Shown here: one piece after another, positions 37,588 to 45,856 of the stretch
Position numbering within the stretch: position 1 is the stretch's first letter
How the letters are laid out: every line of letters starts with the position of its first letter
Made by a program: the position numbers and the translations under genes
Notes under the pieces: generated by a model
Database searches by the model: none
What the model saw: the letters and a program-made list of their open reading frames with translations, nothing else
What the model was told of the DNA's origin: nothing
Source: JAIBDK01 sp965261915
Lineage (GTDB): Bacteria; Pseudomonadota; Gammaproteobacteria; Arenicellales; Poriferihabitantaceae
Reading direction: 5' to 3'
Length of the DNA: 64,000 bases
NCBI GenBank assembly: GCA_965261915.1
Contig: CBDHDW010000004.1
Coordinates: forward strand, 62,001-126,000

Positions 37588-38753
37588 TACCAATGAACAT
37601 AGTATCTGACTCATTTTCAGGGTTCCCTTGGCGCGGAATATGTGAATCAATGTCCCGACAAACATGGGGGATATTATGGGTGCAGCGATACCACTTCGAG
37701 ATGACTTTGACGGCGACAGACTTCGCAGGCTGGCGCGGTCGAGCCGTGACAGCGATCAGACGCGCCGCCTTCTGGCACTGGCGTCAATTTATGACGGCGG
37801 TCGGCGGACCGCAGCGGCGCGGATCGGCGACGTGACACTACAGATTATTCGTGACTGGGTGATGCGGTTCAACGTGGACGGAGCAGACGGGTTGATCACG
37901 CGCCGGTCTGTCGGGCCAAAACCAAAGCTGACAGCAGAACACCGCTGGGCGCTTGCGGAGATGGTGGAGCGCGGCCCAACCCCCGCGATCCACGGCGTGG
38001 TGCGGTGGCGGCGCTGCGATCTGGCGCGCTGGCTCTGCGAAGAGTTTGGCGTTTCAATCGCCGAGGGCACGGTGGGGCGGGTTCTGCGCGAGATGGGTTA
38101 CCGGAAGCTCTCCGCCCGTCCGCGCCACTACGCGCAGGACGGGGACGCGATTGTTGCGTTTAAAAAAACTTTCCCGCCGAGGTGGAAAAGATCAGGGCCG
38201 GTCTGGCCCCAGGCGTAGAAATCGAGCTCTGGTGGCAGGACGAAGCCAGGATAGGTCAAAAAAACAAGATCACGCGACGGTGGGCCAAACGTGGAACCCG
38301 ACCCAGTGCGCCGCACGATCAGCGAACCCAATGAGCCTATATTTTTGGCGCGATCTGTCCAGCAAAAGGCAAGGGTGCCGGACTCGTCATGCCGTACTGC
38401 GACACACATGCAATGGACGCCCATCTCGCCATCATCAGTGGTGAAGTCGGCCCCGGTGCCCACGCTGTAATTCTCGTCGATCAGGCCGGGTGGCATACAA
38501 CGCCCAATCTCGACGTTCCCGAGAACATCACCCTCCTGCCGCTGCCGCCCCGATCCCCGGAATTGAACCCCCATGAAAATATTTGGCAATTCATGCGCGA
38601 TAACTGGCTCTCCAACCGTGTATTCAAAGACTACGACGACATTGTCACCCATTGCTGTGAGGCTTGGAACAAGCTCATGAACCAACCTTCGCGCATTCGA
38701 TCAATCGGTATGCGAGATTGGGCCCATAGGTTGTAGGCCACGCTCGTTGGTAT
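37588..38753 (+). mobile_element. IS630-family element, copy 2
   Basis: 1166 bp, near-identical to copy 1, between TA dinucleotides at 37586-37587 and 38754-38755. It lies just upstream of the N-terminal IS630 fragment, 608 bp from copy 1 in the same orientation. With copy 1 it could mobilise or delete the 0.6 kb between them. Confidence 0.9.
37664..38736 (+). pseudogene. IS630 transposase of copy 2, nonsense mutation
   Basis: Same layout and slippery A7 run as copy 1, but in the second frame the Trp codon TGG after RTQ is TGA at 38332-38334. The stop lies between the first and second catalytic Asp, so no full transposase is made. Another difference, R to W in the first frame (AEHRWALAEM), is neutral in appearance. 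Copy 1 could supply transposase in trans. Confidence 0.88.
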
Positions 38754-39072
38754 TACACGGCGATTAGCAAGGGGTTGAAATTATTGAAATAGTTTTCGGC
38801 CGGACTCTTAGCGAAAGCGAACGTACAGCATCAAGGCCAAACTGATGCTCTCTGGACTCGTTTTGAAATAGCGAAATGGGGAGTGTTTTGTCATATCCCT
38901 ACGCTACAAAACCTCCCTGCCCCGCTTAAGCCGATTTTATCTGACAATGCCATTCAAAGTGCTACTTTTCCACCCTGCTCGTCTCAAGTATATTTCCCTT
39001 GGCAATGCCGTCTTCTGCCTTTCCAGTCGATTTGCTGAAAGTCAGAGGTAGAATACTATTCACCCACAAAGA
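38754..39072. other. Intergenic region, no gene recognised
   Basis: 319 bp between the second IS630 and the lipoprotein gene. Frames are short and without recognisable motifs. It may hold decayed host sequence. Confidence 0.3.
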
Positions 39073-39486
39073 TTATGATTTCCCCGGGTACTGAGCCTCG
39101 CATTGCTTTATGCCAGCGTTTGCCTGAGCTGTAAATTTTGGTAAAAGCCCCTTATATCCTGCAAGTTTTACTCTTTCTTGTGCCACATCAATGGCAACCG
39201 GTGTTATTTGGGTTCTGTAGTGGGTCTGCGGGCACGAATATGGCACACTAGCGTAGGTATAAGGATCAGTTCTGTAGCACGTTTGCTGTACGGTGTATGG
39301 TACAGAACTCTTGTGTTCTGCGTACCCTCGTGTGATATTATCCTGCGTTGTGGAAATTGCATTATTCAAGGCCCAGTAATTTCCTGAGGCACTTGCTACG
39401 CACTTTTCGAGAGGTGTGCTGCAGCCAGCAATTAGAGGTACGAGCACGAGGGCCGCTGCGCCTTTTTTAAAATTCAATTTTCTCAT
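39073..39486 (-). CDS. Small Cys-containing lipoprotein of unknown function
   Basis: 137 residues from MRKLNFKKGAAALVLVPLIA with a lipobox (LIAGC) at residues 18-22; lipidation at the Cys would anchor it to a membrane. The mature part has four further Cys residues in two repeated segments: TVQQTCYRTDPYTYASVPYS and CPQTHYRTQ. Start chosen at the Met before the basic n-region. It follows the parA operon on the same strand with a 32-nt gap and may be co-transcribed, for example as an entry-exclusion-like factor; that is speculation. Confidence 0.7.
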   Translation of the reverse strand: MRKLNFKKGAAALVLVPLIAGCSTPLEKCVASASGNYWALNNAISTTQDNITRGYAEHKSSVPYTVQQTCYRTDPYTYASVPYSCPQTHYRTQITPVAIDVAQERVKLAGYKGLLPKFTAQANAGIKQCEAQYPGKS

Positions 39487-39518
39487 GTATACTCCCACGA
39501 CTGAATTGACCTGAACAT

Positions 39519-39845
39519 TCACTCTTCTGAATTGAGAAACCTTTCAATTGCTTTCCAGTATGGTAAATTATCATTATTTTCACAATACTCTTTAAAAGAA
39601 TTAATTATACTCTCTGGCCCTGAAATTAATATCTGTATTTTGGGTTCTTTGGGTGGTTTGCGCCCTGCTTTTCTATGTGTGGTTTTTTTATTCGGGTTTT
39701 CTTTAGGATTTCTGTCTTTATATCCTAGGTTTTCAGCGCTTTTAATGAATTTTTTTTTGATACCATCAGGTACCCTTCTATCTGTTGGGGCTATTAAACC
39801 ATCAATATTAAGCTCGTTGTCCTCAAAGCCGTATTTGCCAGTCAT
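39519..39845 (-). CDS. Small partner of ParA, candidate centromere-binding protein
   Basis: 108 residues, very basic in the middle (KKKFIKSAENLGYKDRNPKE, THRKAGRKPPKEPK) with a C-terminal strand-helix-helix (IQILISGPESIINSFKEYCE). Its start overlaps the parA stop (TAATG), as in many partition operons in which a small DNA-binding ParB/ParG-like protein follows ParA. No ParB_N domain. Function inferred from position. Confidence 0.6.
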   Translation of the reverse strand: MTGKYGFEDNELNIDGLIAPTDRRVPDGIKKKFIKSAENLGYKDRNPKENPNKKTTHRKAGRKPPKEPKIQILISGPESIINSFKEYCENNDNLPYWKAIERFLNSEE

Positions 39846-40525
39846 TATTTATTTTCCCCCGCGTCTTTTAAACAATCAATGATTGATTGAGCAAAATCAG
39901 TTGCATTACTTATGGCCTTTTCAACGCCTGATACTAAATCACTATCAAGTTCAGCAAGTAAATGTCCGTCTTCATGCATGTGTTTATAGGCAGCGCGTTC
40001 AACTAGGTTAACAGGTAAAATTGGTTGGCCGTTCATTTCTGATTTTATTGATTGATATAATCTAGTTGCTATAGTTGCATTTGTTCGTGTGAACGCAAAC
40101 GTATATGGAATATTTCTTTTAGTGTGTTTTGACGCTATTTTGATTATTGAAAGCTGTGAAGATGCATTTCGAGCGTCCATTGGTGATGCTTGCATAGGTA
40201 TAACAACAATATCTGCTGTCATAGTAACAACATTTGCCATTAAATCTTTAACACCTTCCATATCAACAATAACTATGTCTTTTACACGTTCCAGTTGTTC
40301 TATTAATTCATCATATGTGTCAGGGCTTGTTTTCGGATAAATTTCAAATTTTTGAGGCCTACTGGCTTTAAATCTCATTTTGTCCCAATGAATAAGGTTC
40401 TGGGTTGGGTCGTTATCAATTAACCCTACTTTCAAACCACTTTTGGCAAGCTGCTCTGCGAGAATTAAAGCGGAAGTGGATTTTCCTGTCCCCCCTTTTG
40501 GATTTGAAAAAACAATAATGTGCAT
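39845..40525 (-). CDS. parA: ParA-family partition ATPase
   Basis: 226 residues with the deviant Walker A motif NPKGGTGKSTSALILAEQLA, VGLIDNDPTQNLIHWDKMR (Walker A') and DIVIVDMEGVKDL (Walker B). It belongs to the short VirC1/ParA group without N-terminal DNA-binding domain. Such ATPases distribute plasmid copies on the nucleoid. Strongly AT-rich, unlike the ParB at the other end of the window, so this partition module probably comes from another plasmid. Preceded by AT-rich repeats. Confidence 0.88.
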   Translation of the reverse strand: MHIIVFSNPKGGTGKSTSALILAEQLAKSGLKVGLIDNDPTQNLIHWDKMRFKASRPQKFEIYPKTSPDTYDELIEQLERVKDIVIVDMEGVKDLMANVVTMTADIVVIPMQASPMDARNASSQLSIIKIASKHTKRNIPYTFAFTRTNATIATRLYQSIKSEMNGQPILPVNLVERAAYKHMHEDGHLLAELDSDLVSGVEKAISNATDFAQSIIDCLKDAGENK

Positions 40526-40543
40526 CGTAACCGCTCGAATTTA

Positions 40544-40645
40544 ACTATAGTATATAAAATAGGATAGAAAATATAGTATGTCAATTGATATGTTATATTA
40601 TAGAGAATAGTATATTGAATATGATAGACAATATACTATATTATA
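40544..40645. repeat. AT-rich repeats upstream of parA, candidate centromere/operator
   Basis: Four similar AT-rich units occur near 40544 (ACTATAGTATATAAAAT), 40564 (ATAGAAAATATAGTATG), 40601 (ATAGAGAATAGTATATT) and 40624 (ATAGACAATATACTATA), the last partly palindromic. They lie immediately before the parA start. Small-ParA systems often have parS as direct repeats here, which also serve as operator. Confidence 0.5.
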
Positions 40646-40668
40646 TAAATATTGATTATGAGGAAATA

Positions 40669-40870
40669 TGACGTATCCCTTAAAATTCCGACAGAAGGTC
40701 CTTGATACGCGCGAGTGTAAAGAGCTAACGATTGAACAGGTTGCAACCTGGTTTTGCGTGTGCGTATTCCGGTTCGTTGGTTAAAAGAGCCAGAGCGACC
40801 CAATAGGGTGTGTTGGTTTCGGGGATGCCATAATCGACAGGTTGACAGAAAATTCAACAAATTACAATTT
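40669..40870 (+). pseudogene. 5' remnant of another IS630-type transposase
   Basis: From ATG at 40669, preceded by GAGGAAAT, the frame reads MTYPLKFRQKVLDTRECKEL and TIEQVATWF, typical of IS630 OrfA N-termini. The frame then breaks near 40765 and fragments such as RWLKEPERP follow in another frame. It ends at the solo terminus at 40871. Confidence 0.6.
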
Positions 40871-40894
40871 GCCCCACACTTTTTGGTGCTCTCC
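40871..40894. repeat. Solo ISKra4-like terminus, variant
   Basis: GCCCCACACTTTTTGGTGCT followed by CTCC. The same 24 bases occur at 47759-47782. It resembles the ISKra4 end at 33183-33210 but differs in the loop, so a related element is involved. Confidence 0.6.
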
Positions 40895-40908
40895 AGCATG
40901 CCGACACA

Positions 40909-41316
40909 TTATGGATTTTCTAAAAGCCAATTTTCTAATTTCAATCCTCTAACCCGACAAAACTCTCCCACATTCGCGGTAACAATGATCTTGCCTAGTG
41001 CATACGCGTGAGCAGCGATAAGTAAATCATTCTGACCTATGGGTTTACCAGCAGCTTCCAGTTCTGCCCTAATGCAGCCGTAATCAATATCTGCTGGCAC
41101 ATCTAAAGGAAAAACGGGTATTTCTGCCAAAAGACTTTCCACCTTGTTTAAAAGAACCGGAGAACCCTTCTTTGCACATCCGTATCGCAACTCAGCGGCT
41201 ACAATGATGCTGGTGCAAATGGCAGTTTCTCCAACCCGAGCAATATGCTGTGCAACTTGCCCATTTGGGTTGCGGATCAGGTCGCTGATAATATTGGTGT
41301 CCAAAAGATAACCCAC
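40909..41316 (-). CDS. vapC: VapC toxin (PIN-domain ribonuclease)
   Basis: 135 residues with the PIN active-site acids: Asp in LLDTNIISDLIR, Glu in VAAELRYGC, Asp in GQNDLLIAAHA, and the last acidic site replaced by NVGEFCRV. VapC toxins cut tRNA or rRNA; the antitoxin blocks them. The GTG start overlaps the vapB stop (TAGTG). It stabilises the plasmid or island by post-segregational killing. Confidence 0.92.
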   Translation of the reverse strand: MGYLLDTNIISDLIRNPNGQVAQHIARVGETAICTSIIVAAELRYGCAKKGSPVLLNKVESLLAEIPVFPLDVPADIDYGCIRAELEAAGKPIGQNDLLIAAHAYALGKIIVTANVGEFCRVRGLKLENWLLENP

Positions 41317-41561
41317 TAGAAGATATCTTCTGGGTTGGCGGGCGTATCTTCTATAGTAGGAAAAGCTTCATTGCACGGCTCCCAACTGGCAAGCAAAGCG
41401 AGTAGTCCAGGTTTTTGCATAGGCTCAATGATCAACCGATCACCATCGCGGCGGATTGTAACCCTCTTACCAGGCAATTCGAATTCAACCGGGATACGCA
41501 CTGCTTGATTACGATTGTTACGAAAGAGGCGGGCTTCTCTGATATGTTCTGGATGAGGCAT
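41316..41561 (-). CDS. vapB: VapB antitoxin
   Basis: AbrB-type antitoxin (81 residues) with the swapped-hairpin DNA-binding part LFRNNRNQAVRIPVEFELPG and RVTIRRDGDRLIIEP; the C-terminal tail would wrap the toxin. Start chosen at MPHPEHIREA because AGGAAG stands 4 nt before it; an ATG 27 nt upstream (41588) has no ribosome binding site and lies in the palindrome CATATGTCATATG, a possible operator for autoregulation. Confidence 0.88.
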   Translation of the reverse strand: MPHPEHIREARLFRNNRNQAVRIPVEFELPGKRVTIRRDGDRLIIEPMQKPGLLALLASWEPCNEAFPTIEDTPANPEDIF

Positions 41562-41635
41562 TGGCTTCCTGATGGTGGCATATGTCATATGTATATCCCA
41601 GTTTACCTAATGTCAATATTTTTGCCCCTCGCATT

Positions 41636-42883
41636 TAGGGCAATCGCATGAGTTTTATCCATCTATTATCTGGAAAAGAAAAACCTCGTCCCAAGCGGCC
41701 AAGTGTCGTTTTAGCCTGAGGCTTTGATTTCCTTTTACGGAGCGCAGCATGTTGCTGGCGGCGTGCTTGATCGTTGTAAAATTAGCAGGTGCGTTTCCTT
41801 TACGGATACGACACTCATCATCACGAAACACCATATCCATGACCCAGTGCAGCCCGTTTTCAATACCCCAGTGATCGCGGATAGCTTTTGCGTGGGTTTC
41901 GGCGTCACAGGTCATGGATGAGATGTAAAAGCGTGTCTCTGAACGGGTCTTATCTTGAAGTGTTGCGCTGTATTGGACCATCACGATGCTTTCCAATCCT
42001 GGCCAATTGTGCCGCGCCTTCAACCACTCAATATCCGAGCAAACAGTGACTTTTCTTATCTCAATACGGCCATGAGATTTTTCTACGGTTTCATGGTAAG
42101 TTACTGTTGTGTTTGCAAAATATACAGCGTCCTGTTCTTTCATAAACAATTCTGTGTCTTTGCGAAGGGCCCCTTGATTACCCTTTAAAGCCAAAACATA
42201 ATCCGCTTGTTTGGTGATGATTTTATCGGCAATATCACGCTGACATCCCATAGCATCTATAGTGACAATGGCCCCCTTGAGCGTCAGGAGGTCTAACAGT
42301 TCTGGTATGGCCGTGATCTCGTTGGATTTGCCGTCCACCTGCCGTTGGGCAAGCGTCAGGTTCAACTCTGAACTCCATGCCGAGATCATGTGAATTGCAG
42401 CCTTGCTGCCAGCCTTATCCAAGCTGCGACGTGAGGTTTTACCATCTATCGCCACGACCCCGCTAAGGGTGCTGCTTAAGGAAGCGACCCAATCCATAAA
42501 GCAGGCCTGAAAATGATTGGCATCCAGTGCGGCATAGATGTTTCCCAGTTGATCATGTGAGGGTGTTCCGCCCGAAAATGGCAAGAATTTCCGTAAAAAA
42601 GCCAGTTTCTTTGTCCCAAACGCAGAAATAGCGACCCAGTCATTCGCCCCGGACAACACGGCACATAACGTCAAAAGCAAAATCTCGGCCAAAGGGTAAA
42701 GCAGCTTTGTTTGTTGTCGTGGGTCAGATAAAGTTGAAAAATGCGTAAGAAAATCAAGGGAGTGGCTGTCGGGTGCGTCAGTATTTGACATGGAAGGTGA
42801 CCTCATTAAAATCTGAAAGATCACTTATTGAATCAACCTTTACCTCATTTGTCGCCTGCTAATTTATTCATGCGATTGCCCTG
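41636..42883 (-). mobile_element. ISAs1-family element with 10-bp target duplication
   Basis: 1248 bp. The ends are inverted repeats AGGGCAATCGCATGA (41637-41651) and TCATGCGATTGCCCT (42868-42882). The flanks carry the same 10 bp, CCCTCGCATT, at 41626-41635 and 42884-42893. Intact ends, duplication and gene indicate a recent insertion. Confidence 0.93.
41655..42791 (-). CDS. ISAs1-family transposase
   Basis: 378 residues from MSNTDAPDSHSLDFLTHFST, preceded by GGAAGG. The DDE motifs are GVVAIDGKTSRRSLDKAG (first Asp), AIVTIDAMGCQRDIADKI (second Asp) and RDHWGIENGLHWVMDMVF (Glu). The H-repeat-associated N-terminal region (LSDPRQQTKLLYPLAEILLL) is present. Normal length; looks functional. Confidence 0.95.
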   Translation of the reverse strand: MSNTDAPDSHSLDFLTHFSTLSDPRQQTKLLYPLAEILLLTLCAVLSGANDWVAISAFGTKKLAFLRKFLPFSGGTPSHDQLGNIYAALDANHFQACFMDWVASLSSTLSGVVAIDGKTSRRSLDKAGSKAAIHMISAWSSELNLTLAQRQVDGKSNEITAIPELLDLLTLKGAIVTIDAMGCQRDIADKIITKQADYVLALKGNQGALRKDTELFMKEQDAVYFANTTVTYHETVEKSHGRIEIRKVTVCSDIEWLKARHNWPGLESIVMVQYSATLQDKTRSETRFYISSMTCDAETHAKAIRDHWGIENGLHWVMDMVFRDDECRIRKGNAPANFTTIKHAASNMLRSVKGNQSLRLKRHLAAWDEVFLFQIIDG

Positions 42884-42934
42884 CCCTCGCATTGTATACA
42901 TTTCGATAGCTCTGGAAGTGGCCCCTCAAAACTA

Positions 42935-42977
42935 CTATCATAAGTCTTGGATCAAAACCCTTAAGGAGATATGATAG
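42935..42977. promoter_or_regulatory. Inverted repeat before the resolvase gene
   Basis: CTATCATA (42935-42942) and TATGATAG (42970-42977) are inverted repeats ending 3 nt before the ATG, with the ribosome binding site AAGGAGAT inside. It may be the recombination subsite or an autoregulatory operator. Confidence 0.45.
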
Positions 42978-42980
42978 CCC

Positions 42981-43532
42981 ATGCCGCGCATTGGATACGC
43001 CCGCGTCAGTTCCACCAGTCAGAGCCTGGAAGTGCAACTTGAAAAACTGACCCGGGTTCAGTGTGACCGGATATATCAGGAAAAACGCAGCGGCCGGACT
43101 GCTGACCGCTCTGAATTTAAAAACTGTATGAACTACATTCGGGAGGGAGACACCCTGATCATCACGCGACTGGATCGTCTTGCCAGATCAGTGGTTCACC
43201 TGGCGCAGTTGGCCAAGCGGTTCCAAAGCGAAGGGATTGATCTGATCGTGCTGGACCAGATGATTGACACCAGCACTTCCACGGGGCGGCTGATGTTCAA
43301 TATGCTTGCCGCGATATCCGAGTTTGAAAATGATCTGCGCACCGAACGCCAGGCTGAAGGGATTGCCAAAGCCAAAGAAAACGGGGTGAAGTTTGGGCGG
43401 CCACCCAAACTGACCGAAGTCAAGAAGCAGGAAATATATGCGCGGCGAGAGGCGGGGGCCACGATCGGTCAACTGGCGAAGGAATTCAGACTTGGGGAGG
43501 CGACAATCTATCGGGCCCTGAATGCAGTTTAG
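42981..43532 (+). CDS. Serine recombinase, Tn3-resolvase type
   Basis: 183 residues. Catalytic Ser in YARVSSTSQSLEVQLEKL, then YQEKRSGRTADRSEF, IITRLDRLARSVVHLAQL, FNMLAAISEFENDLRTERQ, and a C-terminal HTH (ATIGQLAKEFRLGEATIYRA). Belongs to the small resolvases of plasmids and Tn3-type transposons. No transposase of its own is adjacent. It precedes a copy of the palindromic element and the DUF1612/HTH gene. Confidence 0.92.
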   Translation: MPRIGYARVSSTSQSLEVQLEKLTRVQCDRIYQEKRSGRTADRSEFKNCMNYIREGDTLIITRLDRLARSVVHLAQLAKRFQSEGIDLIVLDQMIDTSTSTGRLMFNMLAAISEFENDLRTERQAEGIAKAKENGVKFGRPPKLTEVKKQEIYARREAGATIGQLAKEFRLGEATIYRALNAV

Positions 43533-43535
43533 AGT

Positions 43536-43640
43536 GCTGCGTCTTCCATTTGCCCGGAAACCCGCTGGTTGGCAGTTTCTCGGGCCCGTTGGGATGGCAG
43601 GGCATCACATGCCCGAGAAACCGATCAAAAGCAACACGCT
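43536..43640 (-). repeat. Palindromic element copy B in a repeated intergenic segment
   Basis: The core at 43594-43617, read on the minus strand, is CTCGGGCATGTGATGCCCTG, preceded by GATCGGTTT. The segment from GTGCTGCGTCTTCCATTTGC (43536) to AAAAGCAACACGCT (43640) recurs at 45053-45127. This copy is longer because an extra half palindrome (GTTTCTCGGGCC) is inserted. Confidence 0.75.
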
Positions 43641-43709
43641 CCAGGCCTTGTTGTCGGGATATTTTAAAAACCCTTGAGTGGTATTCATTAGAGTGCTATT
43701 TTGCACATT

Positions 43710-44822
43710 ATGACAGGAAAGCCACCAATAACATTGGGTGATAACACACCTGCGGATCGCAGCATCTATGACACGGATCCTGCCCCCGAGGCCGATTTGT
43801 GGTTTTTGCCGGGGCCCGACGATGAGGAAGAATACAATCCCGCCGCCGCGCCTTTGCCTCATGCCAGCCAGAGGCCCCTTGTTGATCTGGCAGGGTGGGT
43901 TGCAGCAGAGGCAACACTTGCAGGACCACTGGCACAGGTCAGCGCCCGGCTCGGGGCGCTGGACGAACGCCTGCGCCGCACCCCGGATGGTTGGCGGCTG
44001 CGGCTGGCGCTGATGGAAACCGCGGCCCTGAGCTGGCTTGCCCCTGATCGGATTTCGGTTGAACGACTGTCGCTCTGGCATGCGCTGCGGCTTAGCGGTG
44101 TGCAGGATGACCATCAAGCTCTGGCGCATGCGGGATGGGCCGTGCGGCGGCTGTCGGGGGGCGTTTTGCCACACGTGACCTCGGTTGGTGAGATTGCGCA
44201 GTTTCTAGGACGGCAGGATCCCGCAGGCGGTGTCCACAGCATGATCCCCGGACAATCGGATGAGAAGATCAGTGACCAGATCGCCAATTGGTGTGACCTC
44301 ATGGGGCAGGCGCAGGTTTTGCACCCGATCAGCCGCGCCGCTTTCGGGTTGCACCTCTGGGGTCCGGTCGGGCTCACAGAACGATCCGTGTGGGCTGCAC
44401 TGGAGGCCGCCGTGCTGGCCGCCCGATCGGCGGTGGCGGGTCAGAGCGGCGGGGCCCTGTTTCTGCCACTGGCGCTGAGCGGGATCGCAGGTTTGCGGTC
44501 AGGTGGGCTACCGCTAGATCGTCTGCAACGGTTTTACCACGGGGCTGGTTCTGCAACGCTGGCCGCACTCCGGCATCTCGATCAGTTGGAAGCCTGGCAG
44601 GCGCGGGCCGAAATCACCCTGGCACAGCAATCAGGCCGGACACCAAAACGGCTGACCGGGCTGTTGTGCAGTTGGCCGATGGTCTCGGCGCCGATGGCCG
44701 AAGCTGAAACCGGTACCAGCCGCGCCGCCGTACAGCGCAATCTCAACAGCATGGCGGAAACCGGCCTGATCAGGGAAATCACCGGACAGGGCAGGTACAG
44801 GATCTGGACGGCAAAGATATAA
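43710..44822 (+). CDS. DUF1612/HTH protein (RHE_PE00001-like)
   Basis: 370 residues. The N-terminal part has LDERLRRTPDGWRLRLALME and ETAALSWL, and the C-terminus is a winged helix (LLCSWPMVSAPMAEAETGTS, GLIREITGQGRYRIWTA), the layout of the DUF1612/HTH family common on rhizobial and rhodobacterial plasmids. Function unknown; a DNA-binding role is likely. Start set at ATG 43710; a TTG 9 nt earlier is less likely. Its GC content is much higher than that of the parA or mat regions. Confidence 0.72.
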   Translation: MTGKPPITLGDNTPADRSIYDTDPAPEADLWFLPGPDDEEEYNPAAAPLPHASQRPLVDLAGWVAAEATLAGPLAQVSARLGALDERLRRTPDGWRLRLALMETAALSWLAPDRISVERLSLWHALRLSGVQDDHQALAHAGWAVRRLSGGVLPHVTSVGEIAQFLGRQDPAGGVHSMIPGQSDEKISDQIANWCDLMGQAQVLHPISRAAFGLHLWGPVGLTERSVWAALEAAVLAARSAVAGQSGGALFLPLALSGIAGLRSGGLPLDRLQRFYHGAGSATLAALRHLDQLEAWQARAEITLAQQSGRTPKRLTGLLCSWPMVSAPMAEAETGTSRAAVQRNLNSMAETGLIREITGQGRYRIWTAKI

Positions 44823-44892
44823 ACCCGCCGTAGCAAATCCGCGATACGTTCAAGGACATGATAAAGTACAAAAGGCAGGTTGACCGGGTGGT

Positions 44893-44965
44893 TTTCACAA
44901 CATGTGCAATTGCTGCGGCTCCCTAAAAGACCCCCGCCGCCGTTTGCGGCTCTTCAGCGCCGGCC
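44893..44965 (-). pseudogene. Degenerate 3' end of a WGR-domain gene
   Basis: Reads ALKSRKRRRGSFREPQQLHM, nearly the same as the end of the intact WGR gene at 46251-46535 (ALEDRKRRRGYFMEPQQLPM). No upstream part is left. It shows that this stretch of plasmid backbone was duplicated and then lost pieces. Confidence 0.7.
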
Positions 44966-45052
44966 TGGAATAAAGCGCGTTGCACCGGCACTAGAGTGTA
45001 TTGCGTTTTATTGAACTCATTCAATGAAATGCACAGCTTCATTGCATTTTAA

Positions 45053-45127
45053 GTGCTGCGTCTTCCATTTGCCCCGGCCAACCAGCGGGGCATCACATGC
45101 CCGGGAAACCGATCAAAAGCAACACGC
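45053..45127 (-). repeat. Palindromic element copy C in a repeated intergenic segment
   Basis: The minus-strand core is CCCGGGCATGTGATGCCCCG (45085-45105), preceded by GATCGGTTT and followed by CTGGTTGGCCGG. Both flanks match copy B. In the shorter form a second palindrome can be seen: GCCCCGGCC paired with GCGGGGC. Confidence 0.72.
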
Positions 45128-45128
45128 T

Positions 45129-45386
45129 CTACGCTTTGCGGGTTTTTTTATGCTTATCATTCAACCTTTGCCCGGCGGTATCCAGTGCTTTCATACTATC
45201 GGAGTACAGCAGGCTTTCAGAGATTTTATTCTGGGCGGTGATCTCGTATTTTGCATAGAGGTCCATGGTCGTAATCATGTCGTCCAGTTGTTTGGACATC
45301 TGTTTTATTTTTTTGTCGTAAGTATCCGTCATCCGAACGATTTTGCGCATTTTGGCTGATTTGACAACTCCAAATGTTTTTGACAT
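45129..45386 (-). CDS. Small coiled-coil plasmid protein, unknown
   Basis: 85 residues from MSKTFGVVKSAKMRKIVRMT with heptads through the middle (KKIKQMSKQLDDMITTMDLY, AQNKISESLLYSDSMKAL) and a basic end (LNDKHKKTRKA). I do not know the family. A fragment with the same start (MSKTFGVV and its leader) lies at 17101-17131, so it was once present twice. No ATG-proximal alternative is needed; a 9-residue upstream extension is less likely. Confidence 0.5.
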   Translation of the reverse strand: MSKTFGVVKSAKMRKIVRMTDTYDKKIKQMSKQLDDMITTMDLYAKYEITAQNKISESLLYSDSMKALDTAGQRLNDKHKKTRKA

Positions 45387-45485
45387 GGAAAATCTCTGCG
45401 ATACTTGGCCCATCTGGCAATCGGTTTTGAGTGGGAAGATGATGACGGTGAGGTTGCACTTTGATTGCTGCCTTCCGGGAAATCT

Positions 45486-45824
45486 TCAGGCCAGACTGTC
45501 AATCCAGCGCGACATCATCTGGGCTGACAGAAAGCATTCGCGCGGGACGCTTGTGTGTTTGCGCATGGCGAGCCGTTCGGCAAAGGCAACCTGCCTGGAG
45601 GTGGCCGGCCGTTCGGACGGCTTTGGCGTCTTTGCGGGCAGGGCGGCGTGATCGGTGATCCATTGTGAGAGCAGGGCGCGTGATTGCAGCGTATCCCAGG
45701 GCAGTACATGCGATGTGCGCAGGGCGATTTGACGGGCGTAGCGCATTTGTTTTTCGGTGGGCGGCAGGGGATATCCGTTTACCGGTGCGGATTCCGGGGC
45801 AGTGTTGTGTGTTTGAGCAGACAT
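45486..45824 (-). CDS. Plasmid protein with two copies of a PT-x-Q-x-x-x-A-x-x-x-A motif
   Basis: 112 residues from MSAQTHNTAPESAPV with GGAG upstream. Two homologous segments follow each other: PTEKQMRYARQIALRTSHVL to LSQWITDH, and ATSRQVAFAERLAMRKHTSV to MSRWIDSLA. Each looks like a small helical module ending in a Trp-Ile-Asp/Thr helix. Similar short duplicated modules occur in hypothetical proteins of alphaproteobacterial plasmids, next to WGR and DUF genes as here. Function unknown. Confidence 0.55.
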   Translation of the reverse strand: MSAQTHNTAPESAPVNGYPLPPTEKQMRYARQIALRTSHVLPWDTLQSRALLSQWITDHAALPAKTPKPSERPATSRQVAFAERLAMRKHTSVPRECFLSAQMMSRWIDSLA

Positions 45825-45856
45825 ATGAGACTCCGGGGGCAGCTTACGGGGTGGTT

